Part shown: one piece after another, positions 44,102 to 52,580 of the stretch
How the letters are laid out: every line of letters begins with the position of its first letter
How positions within the stretch are numbered: position 1 is the stretch's first letter
Made by a program: the position numbers and the translations under genes
The notes under the pieces: model-generated
Told to the model about the DNA's origin: nothing
Databases searched by the model: none
What the model saw: only the letters and a program-made list of their open reading frames with translations
Source: an uncultured Bacteroidota bacterium
GTDB taxonomy: Bacteria; Bacteroidota; Bacteroidia; Chitinophagales; Saprospiraceae
Assembly (NCBI GenBank): GCA_937872515.1
Contig: CALMSX010000082.1
Coordinates: forward strand, 124,001-188,000
Length of the DNA: 64,000 nt
Direction: 5' to 3'

Positions 44102-45079
44102 TTAAAAATCTTCATCCAACGAGAAAACCTGTTTCGCTTTTTCAGCCATGATTCCTGCTTTTTGATAATCGCCAACGCGCTTCTCAAAAAAGTTGGTCTT
44201 GCCTTGAATGGAAATCATATCCATCCACGGGAATGGGTTTTCAACATTGTATATCTTTCCTGCTCCCAACGTGCTAAGCAGTCGGTCTGCAACAAATTCT
44301 ATGTATTTACACATCTCATCAGCATTCATTCCCAATAGGGCTACAGGAATGGCATCAACCACAAATTCCTTTTCGATGGCTACCGCATCTGCAATGATGC
44401 TGCGAACCTGCTCTACCGGTAGTTTATTGACGATGTGTTCATTGTATAACAAACAAGCAAAATCGCAGTGCAAACCTTCATCCCTGCTGATCAACTCATT
44501 GCTAAAGGTTAAACCCGGCATCAGGCCACGTTTTTTCATCCAGAAGATAGAACAAAACGATCCTGAAAAGAAAATGCCCTCAACAGCTGCAAATGCAATC
44601 AGCCTTTCCTGAAAACTGCCATTGGAAATCCACCTGAGGGCCCAGTCAGCTTTTTTCTTTACACAGGGAACGTTGTCGATGGCATGAAATAAATAATCTT
44701 TCTCTTTTGGATCCTTGATGTAGGTATCTATCAATAGGGAATAGGTTTCTGAGTGGATGTTTTCCATCATGATCTGAAAGCCATAGAAAAACTTGGCTTC
44801 GGTATACTGAACCTCTCTGACCATGTTTTCAGCCAGGTTTTCATTCACGATGCCGTCTGATGCTGCAAAAAAGGCTAAAACGTGTTTGATGAAAAATCTC
44901 TCATCTTCGGTTAACTTATTTTCCCAATCGGTGAGGTCCTGAACCAGATCAATCTCTTCAGCTGTCCAGAAACTGGCTTCTGATATTTTGTAAAACTTCC
45001 AAATGTCATTGTGTTCAATTGGAAAAAGTACAAAACGGTTGGGATTGTCTTTTAAAAGGGGTTCATTAAGGATACTCAT
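44102..45079 (-). CDS. nrdB: ribonucleoside-diphosphate reductase, small (β) subunit, class Ia
   Basis: 325 residues, ferritin-like di-iron protein that generates the tyrosyl radical. Metal ligands lie in FWTAEEIDL (Asp/Glu), [20 protein letters not shown] (Glu, His and the radical Tyr), [16 protein letters not shown] (Glu) and [13 protein letters not shown] (Glu, His). The C-terminal tail ending FSLDEDF matches the α-subunit docking peptide of class I enzymes. Many stretches are close to eukaryotic R2, for example [18 protein letters not shown]. First gene of the nrdB-nrdA operon. Confidence 0.97.
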   Translation of the reverse strand: MSILNEPLLKDNPNRFVLFPIEHNDIWKFYKISEASFWTAEEIDLVQDLTDWENKLTEDERFFIKHVLAFFAASDGIVNENLAENMVREVQYTEAKFFYGFQIMMENIHSETYSLLIDTYIKDPKEKDYLFHAIDNVPCVKKKADWALRWISNGSFQERLIAFAAVEGIFFSGSFCSIFWMKKRGLMPGLTFSNELISRDEGLHCDFACLLYNEHIVNKLPVEQVRSIIADAVAIEKEFVVDAIPVALLGMNADEMCKYIEFVADRLLSTLGAGKIYNVENPFPWMDMISIQGKTNFFEKRVGDYQKAGIMAEKAKQVFSLDEDF

Positions 45080-45163
45080 CAGCTATATATAAGTTTATAT
45101 GTTCATTTCTGTTTACTCACTGTTCATAACTAAAAAAGATATATATGTCTTTTTTAGGGACGA

Positions 45164-45171
45164 CAAAAATA
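45164..45171 (-). promoter_or_regulatory. −7 element for nrdB-nrdA
   Basis: Minus-strand TATTTTTG, with a predicted transcript start near 45157 and a leader of about 78 bases. The DnaA-box cluster begins about 200 bases upstream. No clear NrdR box pair is visible. Confidence 0.55.
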
Positions 45172-45372
45172 TAAAACCTCGTTTTCAGAGGCTGAAATAT
45201 TCAAATAAAAATGATATAATTTTTATTTGAATACGTACGGTTTTGGTTATTAGTATTTTGGAATGTATTATTGAGTACAAATCAGCAGCAATAAGTGGAT
45301 GTGACTCCGTCTCAATTGATAGCACAAATTAAAAGTTTTTTTAATGGCTGAAGTGCATTTCTATTTCCAAAG

Positions 45373-45593
45373 TTTTCCACATTATGTGGATAAAAAATCT
45401 AAAAGTCACAAATTCAATATATTAATGAAAAACGGTATATGTGGAAAACCCTGCAATGTATAACTTTTGTTACAGAATAAATTAAATAATTGATAATCAA
45501 TAACAAATATATTTTGATTAATAATTAACCAAATTTTTACCATCATAATAGCATTCTACATATTATTATTATTAAAATATGTTGTTTTCCACA
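45373..45593. promoter_or_regulatory. AT-rich cluster of four DnaA-box-like sites (origin or DnaA-controlled region)
   Basis: The gene-free gap 45080-45685 contains TTTTCCACA at 45373-45381 (+), TGTGGATAA at 45385-45393 (perfect TTATCCACA on −), TGTGGAAAA at 45440-45448 (−) and TTTTCCACA at 45585-45593 (+). They flank a very AT-rich stretch (about 45460-45580, mostly A/T runs). Candidate replication-origin element, or DnaA regulation of the adjacent nrd operon. Confidence 0.5.
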
Positions 45594-45685
45594 TTTTTTA
45601 TTAAAAAATTGTTAATCCAATACCTGAATCAGCCAAACATTGTGGCGCATGGCAGCGAATCTGCAGTTCGCAATATCGGCAGACT

Positions 45686-46636
45686 TTAGATACGCTGTCG
45701 CGACCTGAAAAACCAAATCAGACCGTAACCCAGGATAAGTGAAATGATGATAATGATGGGAAAAGCCCACTTGCTGTCCTGAAATGGTAGATAAGACAGG
45801 TTCATGCCATAAAAGCTGGCAACAAGGGTAGGTACCATCAAAATGATGGTGATAAGGGTGAGCCTGTGGATAAAAATATTCATATTGTTGCTCACAATCG
45901 AAGCATATGCTTCCATAGTACCACTTAAGATGTTGGTATACACATTCGACATGCCAAGGGCCTGTCCGTTGTCAATGATAATATCTTCAAACAAATCTGC
46001 ATGTGATTCAAGATCATTGAGTTTTAACAAATCTGTTCTTTTCAGCTTTAACTTTAAAAGTTCATTGGCATTCAGACTGTTGACAAAATAGACCAGACTT
46101 TTTTCAATTCTCAACAATTGTTGGAGTTCTTCATTTCTGCTGGAGTTGTACAAGACCTGTTCTATCAGGTTTCTCTTAAGGTTCAGCTTTTTAAGACATT
46201 CCAGAAATCGATATACATTTTGTTCAAAGATTTGCAGCACAAACATCTTCGCATCATTGGGATCAAAGTTTTTCACTTTGTCTTCCATAAATTTTTCAAG
46301 AATAGGGTTTTCTTGTGAAGATATGGTCAGGATTTTATCCTGGGTCAGAACAATGCCAATAGGAATGGTTAAATAAATGGCTTCATTTTCTCTGTCATCG
46401 TCATTTAAAACGGGGGATGAAACAAGAATCAGAAGGGTGTCTTCATCCTTTTCATAACGAGATCTTTCATCAACATCTAAAGAATCAGTAAGAAAATCAA
46501 GAGGAATTTCAAGGGCAGCCGCTACCCGGTCCAGTTCCCCGTGCTCAAAAGGTGGGTAAAGGTTGATCCACACCGCCTCCCTTGGGTCGGTCAGCTCTGT
46601 TAGCTCGCCTTTGTCTTTTCTGAAACAATAAATCAT
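45686..46636 (-). CDS. corA: CorA-family divalent metal transporter
   Basis: 316 residues from ATG 46636 (MIYCFRKDKGELTELTDPRE), preferred because a TACATTTG promoter at 46678-46685 lies inside the longer open frame. The cytosolic funnel (~1-240) contains the long stalk helix (RIEKSLVYFVNSLNANELLK), and two C-terminal transmembrane helices bracket the selectivity motif YGMNLSYLPF (GMN). Takes up Mg2+ (or Co2+/Ni2+) as a pentamer. A single-gene unit. Confidence 0.94.
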   Translation of the reverse strand: MIYCFRKDKGELTELTDPREAVWINLYPPFEHGELDRVAAALEIPLDFLTDSLDVDERSRYEKDEDTLLILVSSPVLNDDDRENEAIYLTIPIGIVLTQDKILTISSQENPILEKFMEDKVKNFDPNDAKMFVLQIFEQNVYRFLECLKKLNLKRNLIEQVLYNSSRNEELQQLLRIEKSLVYFVNSLNANELLKLKLKRTDLLKLNDLESHADLFEDIIIDNGQALGMSNVYTNILSGTMEAYASIVSNNMNIFIHRLTLITIILMVPTLVASFYGMNLSYLPFQDSKWAFPIIIIISLILGYGLIWFFRSRQRI

Positions 46637-46677
46637 CTTCCGAGTCCATCTAATTTGTGCGGTTGAATTAACGTGTG

Positions 46678-46685
46678 CAAATGTA
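46678..46685 (-). promoter_or_regulatory. −7 element for corA
   Basis: Minus-strand TACATTTG, 41 bases upstream of the ATG at 46636. Confidence 0.5.
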
Positions 46686-46813
46686 GTAAAATTATTTGAG
46701 AGAACCACGGCTGATCAACAAGGGGTGTGCATTGTGGACGGGGTAAAAAATGGGAGAAATGCGGGGAATTATCAGGAAAAATGGAGACGAAAGGTATAAA
46801 TTGACCATTGTCA

Positions 46814-46845
46814 TTGACAAAAAAGGAGAATTAGAAGTATTTTTG
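46814..46845 (+). promoter_or_regulatory. promoter of queD-folE
   Basis: TTG −33 element (46814-46816) and −7 TATTTTTG (46838-46845), 21 bases apart; predicted start near 46852, ten bases before the ATG at 46863. Confidence 0.6.
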
Positions 46846-46862
46846 CACGATTTTAAGAGAAA

Positions 46863-47279
46863 ATGGCAAAAGTATATCTGACACGAGTGGAGAGGTTCAA
46901 TGCTGCTCACAAGCTTTGGGTGAAGGCATGGACGGATGAGGAAAATATCAGCATGTTCGGCAAATGTGCCAACAAAAACTGGCATGGACACAACTATTCC
47001 CTTCATGTCACAGTAAGCGGCTCACCTGACCCCGTGAAGGGCTTTATCATTGATGCCAAAAAACTCTCTGTCATCATTAAAGAACGTGTTATAGAAGACC
47101 TGGATCACAGCAACCTCAATCTGGATGTAGCCTGGATCCCGGAAGATATGCAACCCACAACTGAAAATTTAACCATCCTGATTTGGCAACGCCTTGAACC
47201 ATTTATCACAGAGGGTAGTTTACATTGCGTAAAACTCATCGAAACGGAGACCATTTACGCAGAATATTATGGCGAATAA
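46863..47279 (+). CDS. queD: 6-carboxy-5,6,7,8-tetrahydropterin synthase
   Basis: 138 residues, tunnelling-fold pterin enzyme of the 7-deazaguanine (queuosine) pathway. Metal-binding His residues lie in RFNAAHKL and [15 protein letters not shown]; the catalytic Cys is in [13 protein letters not shown]; the substrate-anchoring Glu lies in the C-terminal [20 protein letters not shown] holds the catalytic Asp-His. It overlaps folE by 11 bases on the same strand, linking the two first steps from GTP to carboxytetrahydropterin. The rest of the queuosine genes are not in the window. Confidence 0.93.
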   Translation: MAKVYLTRVERFNAAHKLWVKAWTDEENISMFGKCANKNWHGHNYSLHVTVSGSPDPVKGFIIDAKKLSVIIKERVIEDLDHSNLNLDVAWIPEDMQPTTENLTILIWQRLEPFITEGSLHCVKLIETETIYAEYYGE

Positions 47280-47871
47280 AAAATATCAAAAGACAGAACA
47301 CTTTGATGCAGACACCAAAGCTGCGTTGATCCAAAGTTATGCATCTATTCTGGATTCTGTTGGTGAAGACATCAACAGGGAAGGGTTGGAAAAAACGCCG
47401 GAAAGGGCAGCTAAAGCCATGCAGTTTCTTACGCAAGGATATGAACTGGATGCAGCTGAAATCATCAAATCTGCCATGTTTAAGGAGGATTACAGCGAAA
47501 TGGTCATTGTAAAGGACATCGAAGTGTATTCGATGTGTGAACACCACATCTTGCCTTTTTTTGGAAAGGCACATATCGCTTATATCCCGAATGGCTATGT
47601 TGTTGGGCTGAGCAAGTTGCCCAGAGTAGTAGATGTCTTTGCCAGAAGACTCCAGGTGCAGGAACGCCTAACCGATCAGATCCTGCATGCCATTCAGGAA
47701 AATTTAAATCCCTTGGGAGTGGCTGTTGTCATCGAAGCCGCCCATATGTGCATGATGATGAGGGGGGTTCAAAAGCAAAACTCCATGACTACTACATCGG
47801 CTTTTACAGGCGAATTTAGGAATGCAGAGACAAGGAGTGAGTTTCTGAGCCTTATCGGTAAAGGAGGGTAA
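47269..47871 (+). CDS. folE: GTP cyclohydrolase I
   Basis: 200 residues. Opens GTP to dihydroneopterin triphosphate for folate and deazapurine synthesis. Zinc ligands and active-site motifs: [40 protein letters not shown] (in part), QERLTDQI, and [20 protein letters not shown] (Cys and His). The N-terminal region has [20 protein letters not shown]. It starts inside the end of queD (11-base overlap), so expression is coupled. A terminator follows. No canonical GTP cyclohydrolase II is in this window. Confidence 0.97.
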   Translation: MANKKYQKTEHFDADTKAALIQSYASILDSVGEDINREGLEKTPERAAKAMQFLTQGYELDAAEIIKSAMFKEDYSEMVIVKDIEVYSMCEHHILPFFGKAHIAYIPNGYVVGLSKLPRVVDVFARRLQVQERLTDQILHAIQENLNPLGVAVVIEAAHMCMMMRGVQKQNSMTTTSAFTGEFRNAETRSEFLSLIGKGG

Positions 47872-47886
47872 TCCGGTGAGAAAATA

Positions 47887-47910
47887 AAAACCCCGCGTTG
47901 GCAGGGTTTT
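47887..47910. terminator. bidirectional terminator between folE and the haloperoxidase gene
   Basis: AAAACCC-C-GC/GC-A-GGGTTTT hairpin with a GTTG loop, flanked by A run on one side and TTTT on the other, between convergent genes. Confidence 0.7.
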
Positions 47911-47938
47911 CTAAATCAACTCAAATCCAACTAATTAT

Positions 47939-49483
47939 TTAGTTTGCGCCATCTTTATCAGCAATGGCCAAAACGAAATCTGAAATTTTATAACCAGCTT
48001 CTAGTCCTGCTTCACAATCGTATCTGTAATGGATTCCACCATATATACGAGAATTACTTGCTTCTAAAGCCCATTCATCACACTGCATTTTTTTATCGGG
48101 AAAAAGTTGGCCAAGGATGCCAGCCGCTGCACCCGAAAAAGTAGAATGGCCTGATGTGTAGCTCGGAAAATTGGGAGTGCCTAAAATTGTTTTGAAACCA
48201 CTTACTGCTTGGACAGGTCTAGGGTAATGATAATAGTACTTTGCATCCCAACAAGCAATGCCCGCATCCATGATACCCATATTAAGATAAGCAAGTATTC
48301 GGGCAGATCTCAAAGGATTTAGCTTTTTTTCAGTAATAAAATCACAAGCCAGTCTATTCCAATGACCTGGTGGGGTATAGGTGCTGGTACCATCAGACCA
48401 AAAGTTGGCAATCTTTCTTTGTTCAGCTGTTAGATTTTTTCTTGTATCCTCCAACTCTTTTACTGCCGCATTGAATGCTTCTGAACCCGGAGCGGGCGGA
48501 GCAAGTGGACGAACCAGGCCTACATCAGCTACGGACCACATTTTTAAGGTACCGAACATCGGTGTAATTCCCACTGGTCTTTCAGGAATTTCCTGGTTTA
48601 CCCACTGCCACCCAAATCTATTAAAGGCAGCTAATTTTATGGAATCAGAAACTGGTCTTGGGGTTTGGGCCTTTTTCATTCCATCGGTTGCAGCCCTCTT
48701 CATCACTTCAGCTGCTACCTGAGTGCCCAACAATTTTCCTGCATCTACATCGCTTTGAACGTGGCTGCCAGTATAAATTAAAGATTTGAGATGCTCATCA
48801 GCCTTGGCTGCTATGTAGTCTTTTTCTAAAGGAAACATGGCGGTAAGGATGGCTTGTGCTACCCCGGTAACTGTGGCTCCTTGTGATGGATAAGAGGGTA
48901 GATTTTGTGCTGCATAATAGGGTTCAAGTCCCTGTGCTATCTTGTGCGGAGCGGGTCGATTGTAAGTTGCATTCAACTGCCAACATTCAATCAAGGCATC
49001 AAAAACAGCCACCTGAACATAAGCCAACATTCTGCAGGTATATGGTGGGTGGGCAAATGGGAATCGAGGATATGACGAGGGATTGTTGACATCAGGTAAA
49101 GTGTAAATTCCATCGGAATTGGGTGCTGGTGAAAGGTTGTATTTGGCAGCCAGATCGCGGGCTATTTCATTCCATCTGAGCAGGGGATTGGAGGTCCAGT
49201 AATCAGCAATTTCTATTTCAGTCTGAGACATTTTATTGTTAAGTTCAACCATAGAAGCCAATTCAGTTTGGTAACTATCTGACTGGGTTGAGGCAGGAAT
49301 TGCGATATCAAAGGTTTTGTCAGCAGGTATTACTACTTGAAGCCAGTCACCACCGTCAAGGTCATCTGACACCCATTCGTAGCTGTTATAACTGATGTGG
49401 GTCTGGGTATCTTTGTTACAGGACAATACAAGGATGCAGCTAAGTAGGGTGACTATCAGAGTTGATTGTTGTTTCATTTTCAT
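47939..49483 (-). CDS. vanadium-dependent haloperoxidase/PAP2-like lipoprotein
   Basis: 514 residues. The lipobox LVLSC (Cys22) predicts a lipid-anchored protein. The oxyanion (vanadate/phosphate) pocket is present: HYPRPVQ (Arg near 422), FPSYTSGHSTFSGAAAG (Gly-His near 445-446) and RIYGGIHYRYDCEAG (Arg 479, Gly-Gly, His 485), matching the P-S-G-H and R-x-x-x-G-x-H signatures of the vanadium chloroperoxidase/acid phosphatase superfamily. Which halide or phosphoester it uses cannot be read from the sequence. A β-barrel gene lies upstream, 14 bases away, in the same operon. Confidence 0.9.
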   Translation of the reverse strand: MKMKQQSTLIVTLLSCILVLSCNKDTQTHISYNSYEWVSDDLDGGDWLQVVIPADKTFDIAIPASTQSDSYQTELASMVELNNKMSQTEIEIADYWTSNPLLRWNEIARDLAAKYNLSPAPNSDGIYTLPDVNNPSSYPRFPFAHPPYTCRMLAYVQVAVFDALIECWQLNATYNRPAPHKIAQGLEPYYAAQNLPSYPSQGATVTGVAQAILTAMFPLEKDYIAAKADEHLKSLIYTGSHVQSDVDAGKLLGTQVAAEVMKRAATDGMKKAQTPRPVSDSIKLAAFNRFGWQWVNQEIPERPVGITPMFGTLKMWSVADVGLVRPLAPPAPGSEAFNAAVKELEDTRKNLTAEQRKIANFWSDGTSTYTPPGHWNRLACDFITEKKLNPLRSARILAYLNMGIMDAGIACWDAKYYYHYPRPVQAVSGFKTILGTPNFPSYTSGHSTFSGAAAGILGQLFPDKKMQCDEWALEASNSRIYGGIHYRYDCEAGLEAGYKISDFVLAIADKDGAN

Positions 49484-49497
49484 TTTTTTTTGATCTG

Positions 49498-50400
49498 TTA
49501 AATTGAAAATCTATACATCAGACCAGTGGTCCATGCGGTAGAAATGCCCATGTTTCGACCATCTATGACTTGCATATAAGAGACCTGAACACCCAAGGCG
49601 GGCAAAAATTTTGGGTAGTATTGTACCAAACCTGATACCGTGGTTGCATCCATGCCTGTGCCTGGAAATGGCATTTCATATCTCCTGATATCCGCACCCC
49701 CAATGGATTCAATTTTCATTAGACTTGCTTCAATTCTTAGGTTATTATCTAAAAACCGACTTCCCAGTGTAAGAGCCATCTGCCATTGGTCGGGTACATT
49801 GACCTGGTCAGAATAATAACCTTCATCCGTAAAATAATAGGTGCGTTCCAAGGAACACATTCCTCTCATGTGATAGGAGACCCACGGCCTGAAAAATACC
49901 CCTGATCCGTGATGCCTGACTTCTAACATCAGCCTGTTGGCCCATTCATTACAATTGGCTCCTAACGACATTGGTCCTAATTCAGTATTATAGTTGCTTG
50001 TTGGTGTAGAGCCAAAAGACATGATAAAGGCGCTGAGTGAGATTCCTTTATCCAGGATGGGTAATTTGTATTTTAACCCGAGTGTGGCATCCTGAAAACC
50101 CGAGGAAGATGTCATGGTTCCCTGAGAAGGTGCAACATGCATATAAGGTAGCATTGCTATCAGGGTTAATTTTGAACTAATCCCATAAACCGCGGCTGCC
50201 AAAGTGGTTTGTCGGGTCAGGGTGCCAATATTTCCATTCGTTCTTTTGATATCGGCTTCATAATAGGTATCCCAGCTATCATGTCCATACATAGCTGCGA
50301 GACATACCTCCCTTTTTCCCATTACTTCAGCATCTGTAAATGACTGTGAAAAAGCAACGCAGGAGGTCAAAATGAAAATTAATGTGGTAAGTCGGTGCAT
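49498..50400 (-). CDS. outer-membrane β-barrel transporter-like protein
   Basis: 300 residues from ATG 50400 (MHRLTTLIFILTSCVAFSQS), chosen because it gives a clean signal peptide. The mature protein is built of amphipathic strands (KLTLIAMLPYMHVAP, GFQDATLGLKYKLPILDKGI, GLVQYYPKFLPALGVQVSYM) and ends in GLMYRFSI. The pattern resembles the 'meta-pathway phenol degradation'-type/transporter barrels. First gene of a barrel-haloperoxidase operon. Its promoter region abuts the operator-like repeats of the divergent XRE regulator. Confidence 0.78.
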   Translation of the reverse strand: MHRLTTLIFILTSCVAFSQSFTDAEVMGKREVCLAAMYGHDSWDTYYEADIKRTNGNIGTLTRQTTLAAAVYGISSKLTLIAMLPYMHVAPSQGTMTSSSGFQDATLGLKYKLPILDKGISLSAFIMSFGSTPTSNYNTELGPMSLGANCNEWANRLMLEVRHHGSGVFFRPWVSYHMRGMCSLERTYYFTDEGYYSDQVNVPDQWQMALTLGSRFLDNNLRIEASLMKIESIGGADIRRYEMPFPGTGMDATTVSGLVQYYPKFLPALGVQVSYMQVIDGRNMGISTAWTTGLMYRFSI

Positions 50401-50544
50401 TTCGATTGATTGTAACGCAAAACAAAACAATCAGTAGAAATTCCGGTAATATGGAATTATTTATATTAAAATATTTATATTCTTAATGTGTATAACAATG
50501 AAATGTAATATTTTATAAAAAATTCAACAATTTGAAGTGAATTT

Positions 50545-50561
50545 TTCCGAGATATTGGAAA
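50545..50561. promoter_or_regulatory. operator-like site 1 upstream of the XRE regulator
   Basis: TTCCGA-GAT-ATTGGAAA, an imperfect inverted repeat (TTCC/GGAA arms) nearly identical to the site at 50592-50608. Lies in the divergent gap. Confidence 0.55.
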
Positions 50562-50591
50562 GTATTGATTTACTTTGTAGTGTAAAAATTA

Positions 50592-50608
50592 TTCCGAAAA
50601 ATTGGAAA
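50592..50608. promoter_or_regulatory. operator-like site 2 overlapping the XRE start codon
   Basis: TTCCGA-AAA-ATTGGAAA, matching site 1 at 14 of 17 positions with the centre-to-centre distance 47 bases. A TTACTTTG −7-like element (50570-50577) lies between the two sites, and the TTG start codon of the regulator lies inside this one. Confidence 0.55.
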
Positions 50609-51015
50609 AGCGATTAGCGCGCAACCTTAAGTTTTTGAGAAAGTATCATGGGTACACCCTGGTAGAACTAGCTCATTTGCTCAAAATCAGCAAGAGTGCC
50701 TTATCGGATTATGAGAATGCTAAATCTCCTCCCAGCTTTGAAATGATTTTACAATACAGTATGCGATTCAATATTGATATGGACGTTATCGGTTCCCAGT
50801 TATTGGAAGAAGAGGCATTCAAAGCGGGTAAGTACCAAAGATCTATGGTAAGTCCCATGGAAATGGTCACAGTCACTCAAAAGCAAGCGCTATTGCAACA
50901 GAGACTGGAGGGAATGGAGGTACAATTGACCTTGCTCAACCAACTGCTCGAAAGCAAAAACTCTGAAAATAAAACCTTAAAACTCCAGATTGAGCTTTTA
51001 AATCCGGTAGGTTAA
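50602..51015 (+). CDS. XRE-family helix-turn-helix regulator with C-terminal coiled coil
   Basis: 137 residues with a TTG start. The HTH_3 domain occupies 3-62 (LARNLKFLRKYHGYTLVELA, then LLKISKSALSDYENAKSPPS); ~78-133 is a leucine/glutamine-rich coiled coil (QALLQQRLEGMEVQLTLLNQ) likely for dimerisation. Cytosolic DNA-binding protein. Two matching 17-base imperfect palindromes flank its promoter, and one covers the start codon, so autoregulation is likely. The divergent barrel-haloperoxidase operon is the obvious second target. No toxin or phage genes lie nearby. Confidence 0.88.
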   Translation: MEKRLARNLKFLRKYHGYTLVELAHLLKISKSALSDYENAKSPPSFEMILQYSMRFNIDMDVIGSQLLEEEAFKAGKYQRSMVSPMEMVTVTQKQALLQQRLEGMEVQLTLLNQLLESKNSENKTLKLQIELLNPVG

Positions 51016-51035
51016 ATTATCATTGTCACCCTTAA

Positions 51036-51443
51036 CTATTTGAGGTGATCGGCTTCCTGAACATGCGCGTCTGGTCTTTCTGAACTCCAGGCTGTTTTTA
51101 GTTTTTCGATGGACTGCATGGTTTCCTCTATGCTTTCCTGATTACCACCCAGGGCATTGATTTTATTCAGAACGACGGCTTGTAATTTTACAAGGACCGA
51201 TAAGGTTACCTGATTTTCAACAATTAATTTTTGATTGTTGATTATGTTCACTTGGTTCTTAACTATGACTTCCTGATTGCGGATGATGTTACCTTGATTT
51301 TGAATAACAATATTATCTGCGGTAGATTTGACTTTTTGATTCTCGATCAAAATATTCATCGTTTCAAACATCTGGGCCTGTAAGGCCCTAAGGTGCTCAT
51401 TAGATTGCAAGAGTGCGTTTACCTGATCGTTGATGTCTGCCAT
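51036..51443 (-). CDS. coiled-coil protein with NQ heptad repeats
   Basis: 135 residues, no signal peptide or membrane helix. Residues ~35-78 show an NQ pair every seven residues (35, 49, 56, 63, 70, 77; position 42 is the one gap), with Ile/Val at the intervening core positions (NIIRNQEVIVKNQVNIINNQ). The whole protein is helical apart from a Gly-Gly break near 99. Such Asn-containing core layers occur in parallel trimeric coiled coils. It ends 20 bases from the convergent XRE regulator. No family recognised. Confidence 0.75.
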   Translation of the reverse strand: MADINDQVNALLQSNEHLRALQAQMFETMNILIENQKVKSTADNIVIQNQGNIIRNQEVIVKNQVNIINNQKLIVENQVTLSVLVKLQAVVLNKINALGGNQESIEETMQSIEKLKTAWSSERPDAHVQEADHLK

Positions 51444-51574
51444 GCTGTCTCTTTTTACGGGGTAATGATAACAAAGATTTTCTAAAATTTAGCTTATTTG
51501 TAAAAAGAATCAATTTCTTTCTATTCCTGGTTTTGGTACATACTTAGATAGAATTGCCTTATTTTGGCTTCGAA

Positions 51575-52579
51575 ATGAAAGTGCATACTATTAGCCGTTA
51601 TATCTTGCAACTGCCCCTTTTTTATCTGGGCTTTGTTTGTCTGGTGCTGGTGGGCTGGCTCTATTTTATGAAAGATGCCGATGTCTTGCTCTTATTTGCG
51701 CAGCAATCAAAAGTGATGATAACCATGATGTTTGGCGCTTTTATTGCAGGTTCAAGTCCTGAAGGGAGTGCATCGATTGCCTATCCGGTCTTCACCTTGC
51801 TATTAAACATATCTCCTTCAGATGCGCGCAACTTTGCTTTTGCCATACAGAGTTTTGGAATGACAGCAGCAACCATTTTTATCCTCAATAAAGGCATTAA
51901 ACTGGAATGGAAGTATATAACTTTTGTTGCACTTTCAGGCATTCCGGGGCTTTTGATCGGCACTTACTATCTGTTGCCCTTGGTAATACCTGCTGTTGCT
52001 AAACTCATATTTGTATCGTTGTGGTTGGGATTTGGCATTGTATTGTGGGTGCAAAACAAGGAAGCAGTTGAAAATCGACTAGAGTCGCTGCCTAAATTGG
52101 GAAAATGGGATAAACTTGCATTGATCCTGTGTGGTTTTTGTGGGGGCCTCATTTCTTCTTTGTTTGGTACAGGTATTAATATTCTTAGTTATTGTTTTAT
52201 GGTAGGGTACTACAGACTCAGTGAAAAAGTAGCTACACCCTCTTCCGTAGTAATAATGACCATAGAAACCATTGTAGGGTTTTTTCTGCATAGTATCTTG
52301 ATTAATGATTTTTCGGCTGGTTCACAATCTATGTTGCTGGCATGTATTCCAATGGTTATCTTTTTTGCCCCGCTCGGGGCATGGACCATTCAATATATAC
52401 CGAGGAGAAGGGTCGCTCAATTGCTTTCAGCTGTATTGATGGTTCAGTATGTCGGAGCCATGTGGGTACTTCGACCCGTAGGGTTACGCCTTTTGTCTTC
52501 CTTGTGTTTAGTATTCATTTCAGTCGCGCTGTTCACTCTTTTGTCGCGAAACAACAGATATAGTAAAGTTCGTATTTGA
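51575..52579 (+). CDS. TSUP/TauE-SafE family membrane transporter
   Basis: 334 residues from ATG 51575 (MKVHTISRYILQLPLFYLGF); a TTG 21 bases earlier is possible. About eight to nine membrane helices. Two internally similar halves contain the family's glycine-rich motifs (TMMFGAFIAGSSPEGSASIA and CGFCGGLISSLFGTGINIL). TSUP proteins export or import small organosulfur or organic anions; the substrate is not evident. Convergent with the YdeI-like gene one base after its stop. Confidence 0.87.
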   Translation: MKVHTISRYILQLPLFYLGFVCLVLVGWLYFMKDADVLLLFAQQSKVMITMMFGAFIAGSSPEGSASIAYPVFTLLLNISPSDARNFAFAIQSFGMTAATIFILNKGIKLEWKYITFVALSGIPGLLIGTYYLLPLVIPAVAKLIFVSLWLGFGIVLWVQNKEAVENRLESLPKLGKWDKLALILCGFCGGLISSLFGTGINILSYCFMVGYYRLSEKVATPSSVVIMTIETIVGFFLHSILINDFSAGSQSMLLACIPMVIFFAPLGAWTIQYIPRRRVAQLLSAVLMVQYVGAMWVLRPVGLRLLSSLCLVFISVALFTLLSRNNRYSKVRI

Positions 52580-52580
52580 T

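Noticed and set aside
46637..46708. N-terminal extension of CorA to the codon at 46708
   Set aside because: The extension contains the TACATTTG promoter and no CorA-like sequence; the ATG at 46636 gives the normal length.
46692..47006. 104-codon minus-strand frame over the start of queD
   Set aside because: It is antisense to the conserved queD N-terminus and covers its promoter; queD itself is certain.
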